Positions 43,841-53,478 of a DNA stretch of 64,000 nt are shown here, piece after piece; the stretch's first letter is position 1; each line of letters begins with the position of its first letter. Source of the stretch: Halogeometricum sp. S1BR25-6 (GTDB lineage: Archaea; Halobacteriota; Halobacteria; Halobacteriales; Haloferacaceae); NCBI RefSeq assembly GCF_031624495.1, contig NZ_JAMQOP010000001.1, positions 868,001-932,000 on the forward strand, written 5' to 3'. Both the position numbers and the translations under genes were made by a program. The notes below the pieces were generated by a model. The model made no database searches, was not told the origin of the DNA, and was given only the letters and a program-made list of their open reading frames with translations.

Positions 43841-44842
43841 TTAGTCGTCGGCGGGCGCCGCGTCGCCGCGGAGCGATTCGGGGAGGTCCGCGGACAGTCG
43901 GTCCCGGTCGTGCGACTCGAAGAAGTCGATGTCCGGGCCGGTGGCGACGATGCGCGAGGGGTTCACGTCGCCGTGGCTCTCGTAGTAGTGGCGCTTGATG
44001 TGGTCCAGGTTTATCGTCTCCTCGACGCCCGGCAGTTGCGCGAGTTCCTTCGCGTAGTTCCAGAGGTTCGGATACTCGTGGATGGCCCGCCGGTTGCACT
44101 TGAAGTGGGTGTGGTAGACGTGGTCGAATCTGACCAAGGTGGCGAACATGGCGATGTCGGCCTCGGTGAGTACGTCGCCCGCGAGGAAGCGGTTCTCCTC
44201 CAACACGGATTCCCAGCGGTCGAGGGCGTCGAACAGGTCGTCCACCGCCTCGTCGTACGCCTCTTGAGACTTCGCGAACCCCGCGCGGTAGACGCCGTTG
44301 TTGATTGGGTCGTAGATGTCGTCGATAATCTCCTCGACCTCCTCGCGGTGGCCCTCGGGCCAGAGGTCCACGTCGCGTTTCGCGTGGTCGTCGAATTCGG
44401 TGTTCAGCATCCGCATGATCTCGCGGGACTCGTTGTTGACGATGGTCTCTTCTGTCTTGTCCCAGAGCACCGGCACCGTGACGCGTCCTGTGAACTCGTC
44501 GTCCGCGCGGACGTAGATGTCGCGCAGGAACTCCTCGCCGTGGAGGGGGTCGGGGTACTCCTCGGAGAACTCCCAGCCGTCGTCGATGCGGACGGGTTCG
44601 ACGACGGAGAGCGAAATCGCGTCTTCGAGGCCCTTCAGACGGCGCGTCATCGCCGCGCGGTGCGCCCACGGGCACGCCCGCGAGATGTAGAGGTGGTAGC
44701 GACCCGACTCGGCTGGGAACTCGGCGTCCGGGTCGTCCTGGACCCAGTCTCGGAACGACGTCTCCTGTCTGTCGAACTCGCCGTCCTCGTTGGTGCTCTC
44801 GTAGGCGTCGGTGCGCCACTCGCCGTCGACGAGCATGTTCAC
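43841..44842 (-). CDS. Xi-class glutathione S-transferase / glutathionyl-hydroquinone reductase-like protein
   Basis: A 333-residue protein. Its thioredoxin-like N-terminal half has the Xi-class active site C57-P-W-A-H in YISRACPWAHRAAMTRRLKGLE, and VTVPVLWDKTEETIVNNESREIMRMLN. The C-terminal helical domain has INNGVYRAGFAKSQEAYDEAVDDLFDALDRWE, FLAGDVLTEADIAMFATLVRFDHVYHTHFKCN and the family Tyr motifs. Xi-GSTs reduce glutathionyl-hydroquinones using the Cys. Haloarchaea generally use gamma-glutamylcysteine, so the real thiol here may be that. Confidence 0.92.
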   Translation of the reverse strand: MNMLVDGEWRTDAYESTNEDGEFDRQETSFRDWVQDDPDAEFPAESGRYHLYISRACPWAHRAAMTRRLKGLEDAISLSVVEPVRIDDGWEFSEEYPDPLHGEEFLRDIYVRADDEFTGRVTVPVLWDKTEETIVNNESREIMRMLNTEFDDHAKRDVDLWPEGHREEVEEIIDDIYDPINNGVYRAGFAKSQEAYDEAVDDLFDALDRWESVLEENRFLAGDVLTEADIAMFATLVRFDHVYHTHFKCNRRAIHEYPNLWNYAKELAQLPGVEETINLDHIKRHYYESHGDVNPSRIVATGPDIDFFESHDRDRLSADLPESLRGDAAPADD

Positions 44843-45010
44843 CGTCGGACACCTCTGAACTCCGAACCGCGTCGTCCTGTCATCGTACTCACTTGGCTCT
44901 CGAAGGCGTAAGTCGTTCGGCGGACGGACGCGTCCGATGCACGACCATTCGGGTCCGCTGTCTGTCCGTCACCTCGGAAAATCGGGACCGGCGACCCCAT
45001 CCGAACAGTT

Positions 45011-45036
45011 TAGTAGCAAGTGGTAGCACTAGGTGG
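45011..45036 (+). promoter_or_regulatory. tandem 13-bp repeat at the thi4 start, candidate ThiR site
   Basis: TAGTAGCAAGTGG (45011-45023) is followed immediately by TAGCACTAGGTGG (45024-45036), matching at 9 of 13 positions, and the ATG begins at 45038. A TATA-like GTTTAG lies at 45008-45013. AGTG-N4-CACT is also a small inverted repeat. The position suits a repressor blocking the start site. Confidence 0.45.
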
Positions 45037-45037
45037 T

Positions 45038-45967
45038 ATGTCCGAATTCAGCGGATTCGCGGACGTGAGCGAAGCACAGGTGACCAAGGCCATCGCCTCC
45101 GATTGGACCGAAGAGTTCATGGACCGCATCGATACGGAGGTCATCGTCGTCGGCGGCGGCCCCTCGGGGCTGATGGCGGCGAAGGAACTCGCCGAACGCG
45201 ACGTGGACGTGACTATCGTCGAGAAGAACAACTACCTCGGCGGCGGATTCTGGCTGGGCGGGTTCCTGATGAACAAGGTCACCGTCAGGGACCCCGCGCA
45301 GTCGGTGCTGGACGAACTCGGCGTTCCCTACGAGGAGGCCGAGGAGGCGCCCGGCCTCTACGTCGCCGACGGCCCGCACGCCTGTTCGGCGCTGATTCAG
45401 GCGGCCTGCGACGCGGGCGCGACGGTCCAGAACATGACCGAGTTCACCGACGTGGTCGTCCGCGAGGACCACCGCGTCGGCGGCGTCGTCCTCAACTGGA
45501 CGCCCGTCCACGCCCTCCCCCGGGAACTCACCTGCGTCGACCCCGTCGCCGTCGAGTCCGACATCGTCCTCGACGCCACCGGTCACGACGCCGTCGTCAT
45601 CTCGAAACTGACCGAACGCGGCGTCCTCGACGCCCCCGGCATCGAACACGCGAAGGAACACAAGACGGGGATGGACCAAACCGAGGACGGCGAGTACGGC
45701 GCTCCCGGCCACGACTCGCCCGGCCACGACTCGATGTGGGTCGGCGAGTCGGAGGATGCCGTCGTCGAGAACACGGGTCTCGTCCACCCCGGCGTCGTCG
45801 CCTCCGGGATGGCCGTCGCCACCGTCAACGGCCTGCCGCGCATGGGGCCGACGTTCGGCGCGATGCTTATCTCCGGAAAGCGCGCCGCCCAGTCCATCAT
45901 GGACGAACTCGGACGGGAGGGTCCCGAAATCGACTTCGCGTCGTCGCCGACGCCCGCGGACGACTAG
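45038..45967 (+). CDS. thi4: thiamine thiazole synthase (Thi4), suicide-Cys type
   Basis: A 309-residue FAD/NAD-fold protein that builds the thiazole of thiamine from NAD and glycine. It shows [47 protein letters not shown] (dinucleotide and iron/substrate region) and [51 protein letters not shown]. Cys166 in LTCVDPVA aligns with the sulfur-donor Cys of yeast/plant Thi4, where methanogen enzymes have His. A GTG six codons upstream exists, but the ATG at 45038 is the family start. Confidence 0.95.
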   Translation: MSEFSGFADVSEAQVTKAIASDWTEEFMDRIDTEVIVVGGGPSGLMAAKELAERDVDVTIVEKNNYLGGGFWLGGFLMNKVTVRDPAQSVLDELGVPYEEAEEAPGLYVADGPHACSALIQAACDAGATVQNMTEFTDVVVREDHRVGGVVLNWTPVHALPRELTCVDPVAVESDIVLDATGHDAVVISKLTERGVLDAPGIEHAKEHKTGMDQTEDGEYGAPGHDSPGHDSMWVGESEDAVVENTGLVHPGVVASGMAVATVNGLPRMGPTFGAMLISGKRAAQSIMDELGREGPEIDFASSPTPADD

Positions 45968-45986
45968 CCAGCATTTTGCAGATTCG

Positions 45987-46034
45987 GGTGCGCCGGCCGG
46001 CGCACCGCTCTCGCGAGAACGCTCGGGTTCTCGC
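45987..46034. repeat. two hairpins downstream of thi4
   Basis: A perfect 20-bp palindrome occupies 45987-46006 (halves GGTGCGCCGG and CCGGCGCACC). Next to it, GCGAGAAC (46013-46020) pairs with GTTCTCGC (46027-46034). They may form the thi4 3' untranslated structure or terminator. Confidence 0.6.
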
Positions 46035-46117
46035 TCGCGATACAACGACTTGCGGTGAAACGGGACGACGCTCGTACGAACGGTCGGTCGCGAATCGCGT
46101 CAGTCGATTCCGTCCCC

Positions 46118-46375
46118 TCAGATGAACCGCCACAGAAGTACCAGCAGGAGCACCGCGGCGGCGAACACGGCGAGCGTCACCGCGACTTTGAACAGCACTG
46201 ACGTGAGAAGCGCCGTCCCCGACGCGGTGGCGGCTTCCTCTTCGTCGGCCTCGCCGCCGCCGTATCCCAGCGCTGCGAGCGACGACTCGTCGGAACCGGG
46301 GGCGTCATCTTCCACCTCGGATTTGCTCTTGTACTCGCCCGCGCCCCAGACGTCGTCTCCGCTGTCGGCGTCCAT
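46118..46375 (-). CDS. small acidic single-helix membrane protein (haloarchaeal, DUF7312-like)
   Basis: An 85-residue protein: an acidic soluble N-terminus (MDADSGDDVWGAGEYKSKSEVEDDAPGSDESSLAALGYGGGEADEEEAATA, about 1-52) and one C-terminal hydrophobic helix (TSVLFKVAVTLAVFAAAVLLLVLLWRFI). A tail-anchored arrangement is likely. The frame extends over the methyltransferase antisense region; the ATG at 46375 is the credible start. The family name is from memory and not certain; the role is unknown. Confidence 0.7.
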   Translation of the reverse strand: MDADSGDDVWGAGEYKSKSEVEDDAPGSDESSLAALGYGGGEADEEEAATASGTALLTSVLFKVAVTLAVFAAAVLLLVLLWRFI

Positions 46376-46422
46376 GCGCAACAGTCGTCGCCGCCCTCCG
46401 ATAAGAATTGTCTGCGCTCTGA

Positions 46423-47103
46423 CTATCGTCCGAGCCGCACCCGACCACCGGCCACCCGCGCGAATCCGAGCGCTCGCGTCTCTCGGCGAACGTCCTCGCA
46501 CCGATTCGTCAGTTCGCGGTGGGCGGCGACGAGACGCGAGTCGAGGATATCCGTCGGCGACCCCGACATACTGCGCGTCCCCGGCGGCGACGACGCGCGG
46601 ACGAGTCCTCTGAAAATCGTATTCAGCGGTTTGTACGGCGTCCGCGTCGTCCGAGCCAAGTCGGCGAGCGCGAGTTTCCCGCCGGGGCCGACGAGTTCGG
46701 CCCACCTCCACACCGCCGCGGCCGGGTCCGCGAGCATCCCCGAGACGAACGTGGCGAGGACGGCGTCGGCTTCGCCGACGGGCGGACGGGTGGCGTCGCC
46801 GCGGACGACGTGGACGTTCTCCCACCCTTCCTTTCGAATCCGGTCGCGGGCGACGGCGAGCACACCCGGAGTAAAGTCGACGCCGACGACGGTTCCCTCG
46901 GGGCCGACTCGCTCTCTGAGGTAGGGGAAGTTCGCGCCCGTCCCGCAGCCCATCTCGACGACGACGTCGCCGGGGTCCGGGTCGAGAGCGTCGGCGACGG
47001 CGCGCCGGAGTCCGCGGACGCCCGGCGTTCGACGGGCGATGTCGTCGTACAGCGCCGCGTAGCGGGTGTAAAACTCCTGCGTGGTGGTGATGCCCTCGGT
47101 CAT
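46423..47103 (-). CDS. class I SAM-dependent methyltransferase
   Basis: A 226-residue methyltransferase with motif I VVVEMGCGTGANFPYL (about 44-59), the acidic end of beta-2 in VVGVDFTPG, motif II VHVVRGDATRPPV, and ADAVLATFVSGML. The pattern is close to UbiE/phospholipid-methyltransferase types. It follows thiR with a 1-nt gap, so dcd-thiR-methyltransferase is one transcription unit. Its substrate is unknown. Confidence 0.88.
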   Translation of the reverse strand: MTEGITTTQEFYTRYAALYDDIARRTPGVRGLRRAVADALDPDPGDVVVEMGCGTGANFPYLRERVGPEGTVVGVDFTPGVLAVARDRIRKEGWENVHVVRGDATRPPVGEADAVLATFVSGMLADPAAAVWRWAELVGPGGKLALADLARTTRTPYKPLNTIFRGLVRASSPPGTRSMSGSPTDILDSRLVAAHRELTNRCEDVRRETRALGFARVAGGRVRLGR

Positions 47104-47104
47104 C

Positions 47105-48013
47105 TCACTCGGAGAGGAGGCTCCGGACCGCGCGGGCGACCGAGGGCGCGTCCGGGCCGAGGACGTAGGTGATGGCCTCGATGCCGTACGCGCCGGTCTG
47201 GTACACCACGAACGTGTCCGAGAGGTCGTCTCGACCCGAGAGGGCGGCGGCGATGGGGTCCTCCGGCGCGTCGGGGTCGAACTCGACGGCGTCGTAGCCG
47301 GCGGCTTCGAGCGAGGAGACGACGTCGGGGTCGTACCGGACGTTGACCGCGGCCCGGACGTCTCTGCCCGCCCCGCGCGCCGAGAGCAGGACGTTCGCGA
47401 CGTGTTCGCTCACGCCGAACTCGGGGTCGCCGGGTACCGTCGCCTGACCCTTCACGTCGAAGATGCGTCCGGGGATACCCGCTACGTCTTCGATGCCGTC
47501 GGCGTCCGGCAGACACTCCACGAGGTTCGAGCCGACGTTCGGGATGAGGCCGGCGAACCCGCTGGCGTTCGTCAGTGTCCGCAGGCCGCGCCGGACCGAC
47601 GAGCGGACCCGTTCGGCCGTCCTGAGCGTGCTGTCGGGGTCGTGGACGCTGAGGGCGCCGTCGTACTCGGCCAAGGCCGGCATCGCCTCCTCGTGGAGCG
47701 TCGCGAGGAGGTCGCCCTCCTCCAGACGTCGGACGAGCACCTCGGCCTCGACGAGCGCCTGTACGGGCGTCATATCGCCCGTCGAGAGCCCTTCCGCGAT
47801 GCGCTCGACCAGTTCTCGCACGCGGTCGTCTTCGAGGAAGGCCTCGTTTCGGCTCACCTCTCCGTGGGCGTACTTCGAGACGGCCGACTGGCTGATTCCG
47901 AGCGCCTCGGCGACCTCCCGCTGCGTGAACCCGCGGTCGCGAAGTTCCTCGGCGAGCATCGACCGGAACGTGGGCAGGAACGCGTCGACGACGATCTCCT
48001 CGATGAACCGCAT
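47105..48013 (-). CDS. thiR: ThiR-like regulator: HTH fused to thiamine-phosphate synthase (ThiN) domain
   Basis: A 302-residue fusion. N-terminal XRE-type HTH (about 20-55: LRDRGFTQREVAEALGISQSAVSKYAHGEV). C-terminal ThiN domain (from about 125: GLRTLTNASGFAGLIPNVGSNLVECLPDADGIEDVAGIPGRIFDVKGQATVPGDPEFGVSEHVANVLLSA...). In archaea this architecture is a known repressor class, sensing thiamine phosphates to control thi4/thiC. thi4 lies 1.1 kb away on the opposite strand. The ATG at 48013 overlaps the dcd stop by one base. Confidence 0.9.
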   Translation of the reverse strand: MRFIEEIVVDAFLPTFRSMLAEELRDRGFTQREVAEALGISQSAVSKYAHGEVSRNEAFLEDDRVRELVERIAEGLSTGDMTPVQALVEAEVLVRRLEEGDLLATLHEEAMPALAEYDGALSVHDPDSTLRTAERVRSSVRRGLRTLTNASGFAGLIPNVGSNLVECLPDADGIEDVAGIPGRIFDVKGQATVPGDPEFGVSEHVANVLLSARGAGRDVRAAVNVRYDPDVVSSLEAAGYDAVEFDPDAPEDPIAAALSGRDDLSDTFVVYQTGAYGIEAITYVLGPDAPSVARAVRSLLSE

Positions 48014-48678
48014 CAGCTCCCACCCGTCTCGTTCGTCCCCTCCACGTCCGTCTCCGCGCTTTCCTCCGACTCTGCTTTGGACTCTGCCTCGGCGCGCGCG
48101 GCGGCGAACTCGGGGTCGGAACCGATGCGGGAGGCCTGCGGTCCCTCCTGGTCTTGGTACTTCGACCCGCGTTCGACGCCGTACGGGCGGTCGGCGGGGT
48201 TTTTCATCTCGGTGAACACGAGTTGGGAGACGCGCATCCCCGGCGAGAGGGCGACGGGCGCGGTGCCGAGGTTCGACAGTTCGAGCGTAATCTGGCCGTG
48301 GTACCCCGGGTCGACGATTCCAGCTGTTGCATGGATGACGATGGCGAGACGGCCGAGCGACGACCGTCCCTCGACGGTGGCCAGCAGGTCCGGCGGAATC
48401 TCGACGCGCTCTTTGGTCGTCCCGAGGACGAAGTCGCCGGGGTGAAGGATGAACTCCTCGCCCTCCGCGACGTGCGTCTCGCGGACGTACTTCGACACCT
48501 CGTTCTCCCGGTTCGGGTGGATACAGGAGATGTTCGTCCGCTGGAACTCCAGGAACTCCTCGCCCAGTCTGAGGTCGACGCTCGCCGGTTGGACCTGCAT
48601 GTCCACGTCGTCGAGCGGTTCGACGACGAGGTCCCCCTCCCCCAGTCGGTCGAGGATGTCCACGTCGGACAGTATCAT
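48013..48678 (-). CDS. dcd: dCTP deaminase
   Basis: A 221-residue trimeric deaminase/dUTPase-fold enzyme giving dUTP (possibly dUMP) for thymidylate synthesis. It has [63 protein letters not shown] (substrate site with catalytic Glu) and [13 protein letters not shown]. The C-terminal Ala/Glu tail (about 190-221) exceeds the usual length and is probably disordered halophile extension. It is the first gene of the unit with thiR and the methyltransferase. Confidence 0.94.
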   Translation of the reverse strand: MILSDVDILDRLGEGDLVVEPLDDVDMQVQPASVDLRLGEEFLEFQRTNISCIHPNRENEVSKYVRETHVAEGEEFILHPGDFVLGTTKERVEIPPDLLATVEGRSSLGRLAIVIHATAGIVDPGYHGQITLELSNLGTAPVALSPGMRVSQLVFTEMKNPADRPYGVERGSKYQDQEGPQASRIGSDPEFAAARAEAESKAESEESAETDVEGTNETGGS

Positions 48679-48824
48679 ATCGACAGAGGTGCGTCGCGGC
48701 GACGTAAAGGACTCGTCTCGGAGTCGCGTCTCCGCCCGACGACGGGCGAGGATGGGCGACGATGGTGTCCCGGTCCGACCGTTCGGGCACAAGACCTTCC
48801 GGGCAGCCGAGAGTAACGAGTGGT

Positions 48825-50096
48825 ATGAAGTCGTTCTCCTCGCTCTCCTCGGAGTCGCTGATGGACCGCTCCCGGGTCGGTTGGTGGGCGTACGTGCTGG
48901 CGCTGGGCGTCGTTCTCGGGTTCGTCGTCTACTCGTTCATCGGGACGTTCGTGCTCGGTATCTTCGCCTACTACGCGGCTCGGCCGCTGTACGGTCGTAT
49001 CAGTCGAGTGATCGACTCGGACGGGATTGCCGCGGCGGCGACGGTGCTCGGGTTCGTGTTACCCGTCGTCCTGTTGCTCCTGTACGCGGGCGTCCACGTC
49101 GCGACGAGTCTCCAAGCGTCTCTCGGAAGCCTGCCCGGCCCGATTCGGATGCTCATCCAGCGGTTCACCGGCATCCAGTCGCTCTCGGGCGCGCAGTGGC
49201 AGTCGCTCTCGCAACTGGTCTCGAACCCGCCGCGGTCGTTCAGCATGGACCAACAGACCGTCCAGACGGTACTCCAGCAGGGCACCGCCGTCCTCGGAAC
49301 GGCGGTGAACGTGCTCTTGCACCTCGTCCTCGCGCTGGCGATGGCGTTCTACCTGCTCCGCGACGACGACGGCATCGTCGGGTGGTTCCACGACAACGTC
49401 GCGAGTAAGGAGTCGACCACGGGACAGTACATGGCCGCCGTCGACACCGACTTGGAGTCGCTGTACTTCGGCAACGTCCTGTTCGTCGTGGTCATGTCGG
49501 TCATCGCCGCGGCGGTCTACTACGGGACGAACATGCTGGCGCCGCAGGGTCTCTCCATCCCGATTCCGCTCGTCCTCGCGGTGCTGACCGGCGTGTCGAG
49601 TCTCATCCCGCTGGTGGTGAGCAAGGTCGTGTACGTCCCGATAGCGGCGTACCTCGCCCTCTCGTCGATACAGACGCCCGGAAACCAACTCGCGTTCGTG
49701 GGCGGCTTCCTCGTGGTCTGTCTCGCGGTGTTGGACCTCGCGCCGCAGGGCGTCATCCAACCCTACATTACGGGTCGAAAGCTCCACCCGGGACTCCTGC
49801 TGTTCGCCTACATCCTCGGCCCTATCGTCTGGGGCTGGTACGGGTTCTTCCTGCTCCCCCTCGTCGTCGTCCTCGTCATCGAGGTGGTGCGGGTGACGTT
49901 CACCGACCTCGTCCACGGCGACTCGCTGACGCCGCACGTCGACGCCGCCCGGTCGCTCGGGACGACCGAACCGGCGGCGTTCTCCGAGGACGAGGACGCC
50001 GGCGACGGCGCGGACGAGAGGGCGACGGACGACGGATCGCCGAACGACTCCGACGGCGGACGCGGGTCGGGGTCGAACTCCCCTGGCGACGCCTGA
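48825..50096 (+). CDS. AI-2E family membrane transporter
   Basis: A 423-residue protein with seven to eight hydrophobic segments. Family blocks: [66 protein letters not shown] and [45 protein letters not shown], the P-G-rich motif of this (UPF0118/TqsA-like) group. The C-terminal 60 residues are an acidic disordered tail. Members export autoinducer-2, small solutes, or Na+/H+; the substrate here is unknown. I chose the ATG at 48825, since codons further upstream lie antisense to the dcd leader. Confidence 0.9.
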   Translation: MKSFSSLSSESLMDRSRVGWWAYVLALGVVLGFVVYSFIGTFVLGIFAYYAARPLYGRISRVIDSDGIAAAATVLGFVLPVVLLLLYAGVHVATSLQASLGSLPGPIRMLIQRFTGIQSLSGAQWQSLSQLVSNPPRSFSMDQQTVQTVLQQGTAVLGTAVNVLLHLVLALAMAFYLLRDDDGIVGWFHDNVASKESTTGQYMAAVDTDLESLYFGNVLFVVVMSVIAAAVYYGTNMLAPQGLSIPIPLVLAVLTGVSSLIPLVVSKVVYVPIAAYLALSSIQTPGNQLAFVGGFLVVCLAVLDLAPQGVIQPYITGRKLHPGLLLFAYILGPIVWGWYGFFLLPLVVVLVIEVVRVTFTDLVHGDSLTPHVDAARSLGTTEPAAFSEDEDAGDGADERATDDGSPNDSDGGRGSGSNSPGDA

Positions 50097-50141
50097 GAAC
50101 GACTCGGCACTGATTTACCGCCGGGGCGGCGACTGCGCCCC

Positions 50142-50480
50142 ATGAAACAGGCCATCGTCGCCCGGGCGGACCTCGGCATGGGCCGCGGCAAACTCGCCGC
50201 GCAGGTCGCCCACGCCAGTCTCTCGGCGTACGAGGACACCGACCGAAAGGCGCGGACGGAGTGGAAGGGTTCCGGACAGAAGAAGGTCGTTCTGAAGGCG
50301 AACGGCGAGGACGAACTGTTCCGTCTCGCGGACGACGCCGAGCGTCAGGGGCTCCCGCACGCCATCATCCGGGACGCGGGGCACACCCAGTTGGACCCGG
50401 GGACCGTAACCTGCCTCGCCGTGGGGCCGGGTCGGGACGAGTTGGTCGACAAGGTGACCGGCGACCTTTCGCTGTACTGA
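50142..50480 (+). CDS. pth2: peptidyl-tRNA hydrolase Pth2
   Basis: A 112-residue archaeal/eukaryal peptidyl-tRNA hydrolase: [82 protein letters not shown]. The GKxAAQVAHA motif and the DAGHTQ loop carry the conserved catalytic residues. It releases peptidyl-tRNAs from stalled translation. Confidence 0.96.
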   Translation: MKQAIVARADLGMGRGKLAAQVAHASLSAYEDTDRKARTEWKGSGQKKVVLKANGEDELFRLADDAERQGLPHAIIRDAGHTQLDPGTVTCLAVGPGRDELVDKVTGDLSLY

Positions 50481-50569
50481 GTTCTCCCGACGGAAACCGC
50501 CGAACAACCACATCTTGCGGCGAGGAATAGCCGAACGACTTACAACGCACCACCGCCGATACCTCGGCG

Positions 50570-51946
50570 ATGAGGGACTTCGCGGCGTCCGACTCGCAGT
50601 CGCTTCTCCAGATACTGGAGAACGTCAACGACGTCATCACGGTCCGGGACGCCGAGACCGGCGAGACGCTGGCGGTCAGCGGCGCCGTTGAGGAGGTGTA
50701 CGGCTACACCCCCGAGGAGTTCCGCGACCTACCCATCGAAGCCTACAGCGCCGGCCCGCCGGAGTACTCCGAGGACCGCGCCCACGAACTAATCGAGGAG
50801 GCGAAGCGGACGGGGGAGAGCACGTTCGAGTGGAAGGCCAAACGCGCCGACGGCACCGAGTTCTGGGTCGACATCGACATCTCGAAGACCGACATCGACG
50901 GTCGGGCGGTGCTCGTGAGCGTCATCCGCGACGTGACCGACCGCAAGGAGCACGAACTCGAACTCGAACGGTACAAACGACTCGTCTCGCTCATCTCCGA
51001 CCCGGTGTTCACGTTCGACGGAGAGGACCGCATCGACTACGTGAACGAGGCGACGCTGGATCTGACCGGCTACTCGCGCGAGGAACTGATCGGCGCGCAC
51101 CCGACGAAACTGGCGCTCAGTTCCACGACGTCGCGCGAACACCTCGAGGCCATCCACGGCCTCCAGGGGTCCGAACAGGACTCGGTCCGTCTGGAGGGGA
51201 CTATCACCCGCGCGGACGGGAGCGAGCGCACCGTCGAATCGCACATGGCGCTGTTGCCCCCGCGGGGCGACGCGTCGTTCGGCGGCGCGGTCGGCGTCGC
51301 CCGCGACATCACCCGCCGGAAACACCGAGAGGAGAAACTCGAACGGTTCGCCAGCGTGCTCAGCCACGACCTGCGAAACCCGCTGAACGCCGCGATGGCG
51401 CAGTTGACGCTCCTTCGGGAGGTCGAGGGCTGCGACAACGAGTACGTCGACACGCTGGAGGACCTGACCGACCGGATGGCCGAGATAATCGACGACGTGC
51501 TGACGCTAGCCCGCGAGGGCCGGTACGTCACCGACCCCGAGACGTTCCCGCTCTCGGCGGCCGTCGAGGAGGCGTGGAACACCGTCGATTCCCCCGCGGC
51601 CACCCTCGTCGTCGCCGACGACCTCGGGGTCGTCGAGGGCGACAGGCGGCGCGTCCGCCGCCTCTTAGAGAACCTCTTCGACAACGCGACCCGCCACGGC
51701 GGGGAGACGGTCACCGTCACGGTCGACCGCCTCGACGACGGGTTCGCCGTCACCGACGACGGACCGGGCATCCCCGCCGAGGAGCGCGAGGACGTGTTCG
51801 AGTACGGCTACTCGACGGCGGACGACGGAACGGGCTTCGGACTCAACATCGTCGCCGAGATAGTCGACGCCCACGACTGGGACGTCGCCGTCTCCGAGGG
51901 CGACGACGGCGGCGCCCGCTTCGAGGTCACCGGCGTGTCCGACTGA
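50570..51946 (+). CDS. sensor histidine kinase with two PAS domains
   Basis: A 458-residue soluble kinase. PAS1 (about 10-125) has ILENVNDVITVRDAETGETLAVSGAVEEVYGYTPEEFRDL and ends VIRDVTDRKEHE. PAS2 (about 135-250) has DPVFTFDGEDRIDYVNEATLDLTGYSREELIGA and ends GVARDITRRKHRE. The phosphoacceptor H266 is in SVLSHDLRNPLNAAM; the ATP domain shows NLFDNATRHGGE, TDDGPGIPAEE and GTGFGLNIV. It closely resembles the kinase at 1264-2370, with an extra PAS. No response regulator is adjacent. Confidence 0.94.
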   Translation: MRDFAASDSQSLLQILENVNDVITVRDAETGETLAVSGAVEEVYGYTPEEFRDLPIEAYSAGPPEYSEDRAHELIEEAKRTGESTFEWKAKRADGTEFWVDIDISKTDIDGRAVLVSVIRDVTDRKEHELELERYKRLVSLISDPVFTFDGEDRIDYVNEATLDLTGYSREELIGAHPTKLALSSTTSREHLEAIHGLQGSEQDSVRLEGTITRADGSERTVESHMALLPPRGDASFGGAVGVARDITRRKHREEKLERFASVLSHDLRNPLNAAMAQLTLLREVEGCDNEYVDTLEDLTDRMAEIIDDVLTLAREGRYVTDPETFPLSAAVEEAWNTVDSPAATLVVADDLGVVEGDRRRVRRLLENLFDNATRHGGETVTVTVDRLDDGFAVTDDGPGIPAEEREDVFEYGYSTADDGTGFGLNIVAEIVDAHDWDVAVSEGDDGGARFEVTGVSD

Positions 51947-52045
51947 CGGACCGAATTGAACTCAGGGACCGCGAACCGAGAACCGAGACCGAGACCGGAG
52001 GGACCTTACCCGCCCGAGCGAAACGCCGAGCAACCGGAGACACAG

Positions 52046-53425
52046 ATGCGCGAGGCTCACTCACTCGAACGGCGCGTCGGCATCGACTACTACGCGAGCG
52101 ACGCCGAGGGCACGGGCGGCCGCCTCCGCGTCGACCCCGAGGACTTCCGCGTCCGCGAGGTGGAGGCGATGGACCCCGTCGACGTCGACGCCGACCCCGG
52201 CGACTACCCGCACCTCCTCCTGCGCGCGACGCTCCGCGAGTGGGATACGAACGACTTCGCGCGCCGCCTCTCGGACGCGATGGGCATCAGCCGCGAACGC
52301 GTCGCGTGGGCGGGCACGAAGGACAAGTACGCCGTCACGACACAGTTGTTCTCGGTTCGGGACGCCGACCCCGAGGCGATTCCCGACGTGCGCGACGCGG
52401 AGATAGACGTACTCGGACGAGTCGGGCGCGACCTCGGATTCGGTGACCTGGCGGGCAACGACTTCGAGGTGCGCGTCCGCGACGCCGACGACCCGGAGAA
52501 CGCCGCCGCGGTGACGGCCGACCTGACCGAGTTCCTGACCGGCGAGCGCAGCGACGACCCCGCGGGCGAGACGGCCGCCGTCGCCGTCCCCAACTACTTC
52601 GGCCACCAGCGCTTCGGCAGTCGTCGACCAGTCACGCACGTCGTCGGCCTGCACGTCGCCCGCGGCGAGTGGCGCGAGGCCGTCCTCGCCTACGTCGGCA
52701 ACCCCGCCGAGGCCGAACCCGAGGGAACCCGCGAGGCCCGACGGTTCGTCGACGAACAGGCCGACTCCGAGAGCCCCGACTGGCGGGCCTGCTTGGAGGA
52801 GATGCCGCACCGCCTGCGCTACGAGCGGTCGATGCTGCACCGCCTCGCCGAGGACGGCGCCGAGACGGAGGAGGAGTGGCGGCACGCCCTCGAAGCGGTG
52901 CCCAGAAACCTCCAGCGCCTGTTCGTCAACGCCGCGCAGTCGTACGCGTTCAACCGCATCATTTCGGAGCGTCTGGAACGGGGACTCCCGCTGACCGAAC
53001 CCGTCGAGGGCGACGTGGTCTGCTTCGCCGACCGCGACGTGCCGGACCGCCTCTACCGCGCGGACCCCGACCGGACCCAAGTCGCGACGGGGCGCCGCGT
53101 CGACGTGATGGCCCGCCACTGCGAACGCGGCCGGGCGTTCGTCACCGCGCCCCTCGTCGGCACCGACACCGAGTTGGCCGACGGCGAACCCGGCGAGGTG
53201 GAACGCGCGGTGCTCGACGAACTCGACCTTGACCCCTCGGACTTCGAGTTGCCCGGCGAGTTCGACTCCTCGGGGACGCGGCGGGCCGTCCTCCTGCGGA
53301 CCGACGTCGAGACGACCGTCGACGCCGACGCGGACGCCTACGAACTCGACTTCTCGCTGCCCTCGGGGTCGTACGCGACCGTGCTTCTCAGGGAGTTCCT
53401 GAAAGCGACGCCGACCGACCTCTGA
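52046..53425 (+). CDS. truD: tRNA pseudouridine(13) synthase TruD
   Basis: A 459-residue TruD-family pseudouridine synthase. [29 protein letters not shown] opens the domain. The catalytic segment [18 protein letters not shown] carries the Asp of the GTKDK motif. [17 protein letters not shown] and [21 protein letters not shown] are family blocks in the TRUD insertion. It isomerises U13 in tRNA. A frame open upstream is not used: the ATG at 52046 fits the family N-terminus. Confidence 0.95.
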   Translation: MREAHSLERRVGIDYYASDAEGTGGRLRVDPEDFRVREVEAMDPVDVDADPGDYPHLLLRATLREWDTNDFARRLSDAMGISRERVAWAGTKDKYAVTTQLFSVRDADPEAIPDVRDAEIDVLGRVGRDLGFGDLAGNDFEVRVRDADDPENAAAVTADLTEFLTGERSDDPAGETAAVAVPNYFGHQRFGSRRPVTHVVGLHVARGEWREAVLAYVGNPAEAEPEGTREARRFVDEQADSESPDWRACLEEMPHRLRYERSMLHRLAEDGAETEEEWRHALEAVPRNLQRLFVNAAQSYAFNRIISERLERGLPLTEPVEGDVVCFADRDVPDRLYRADPDRTQVATGRRVDVMARHCERGRAFVTAPLVGTDTELADGEPGEVERAVLDELDLDPSDFELPGEFDSSGTRRAVLLRTDVETTVDADADAYELDFSLPSGSYATVLLREFLKATPTDL

Positions 53426-53478
53426 TTCGGGCCAAGCGGAACAATCGCGCTTTTATGCAACCGCCCGCTCTTGTTCGT

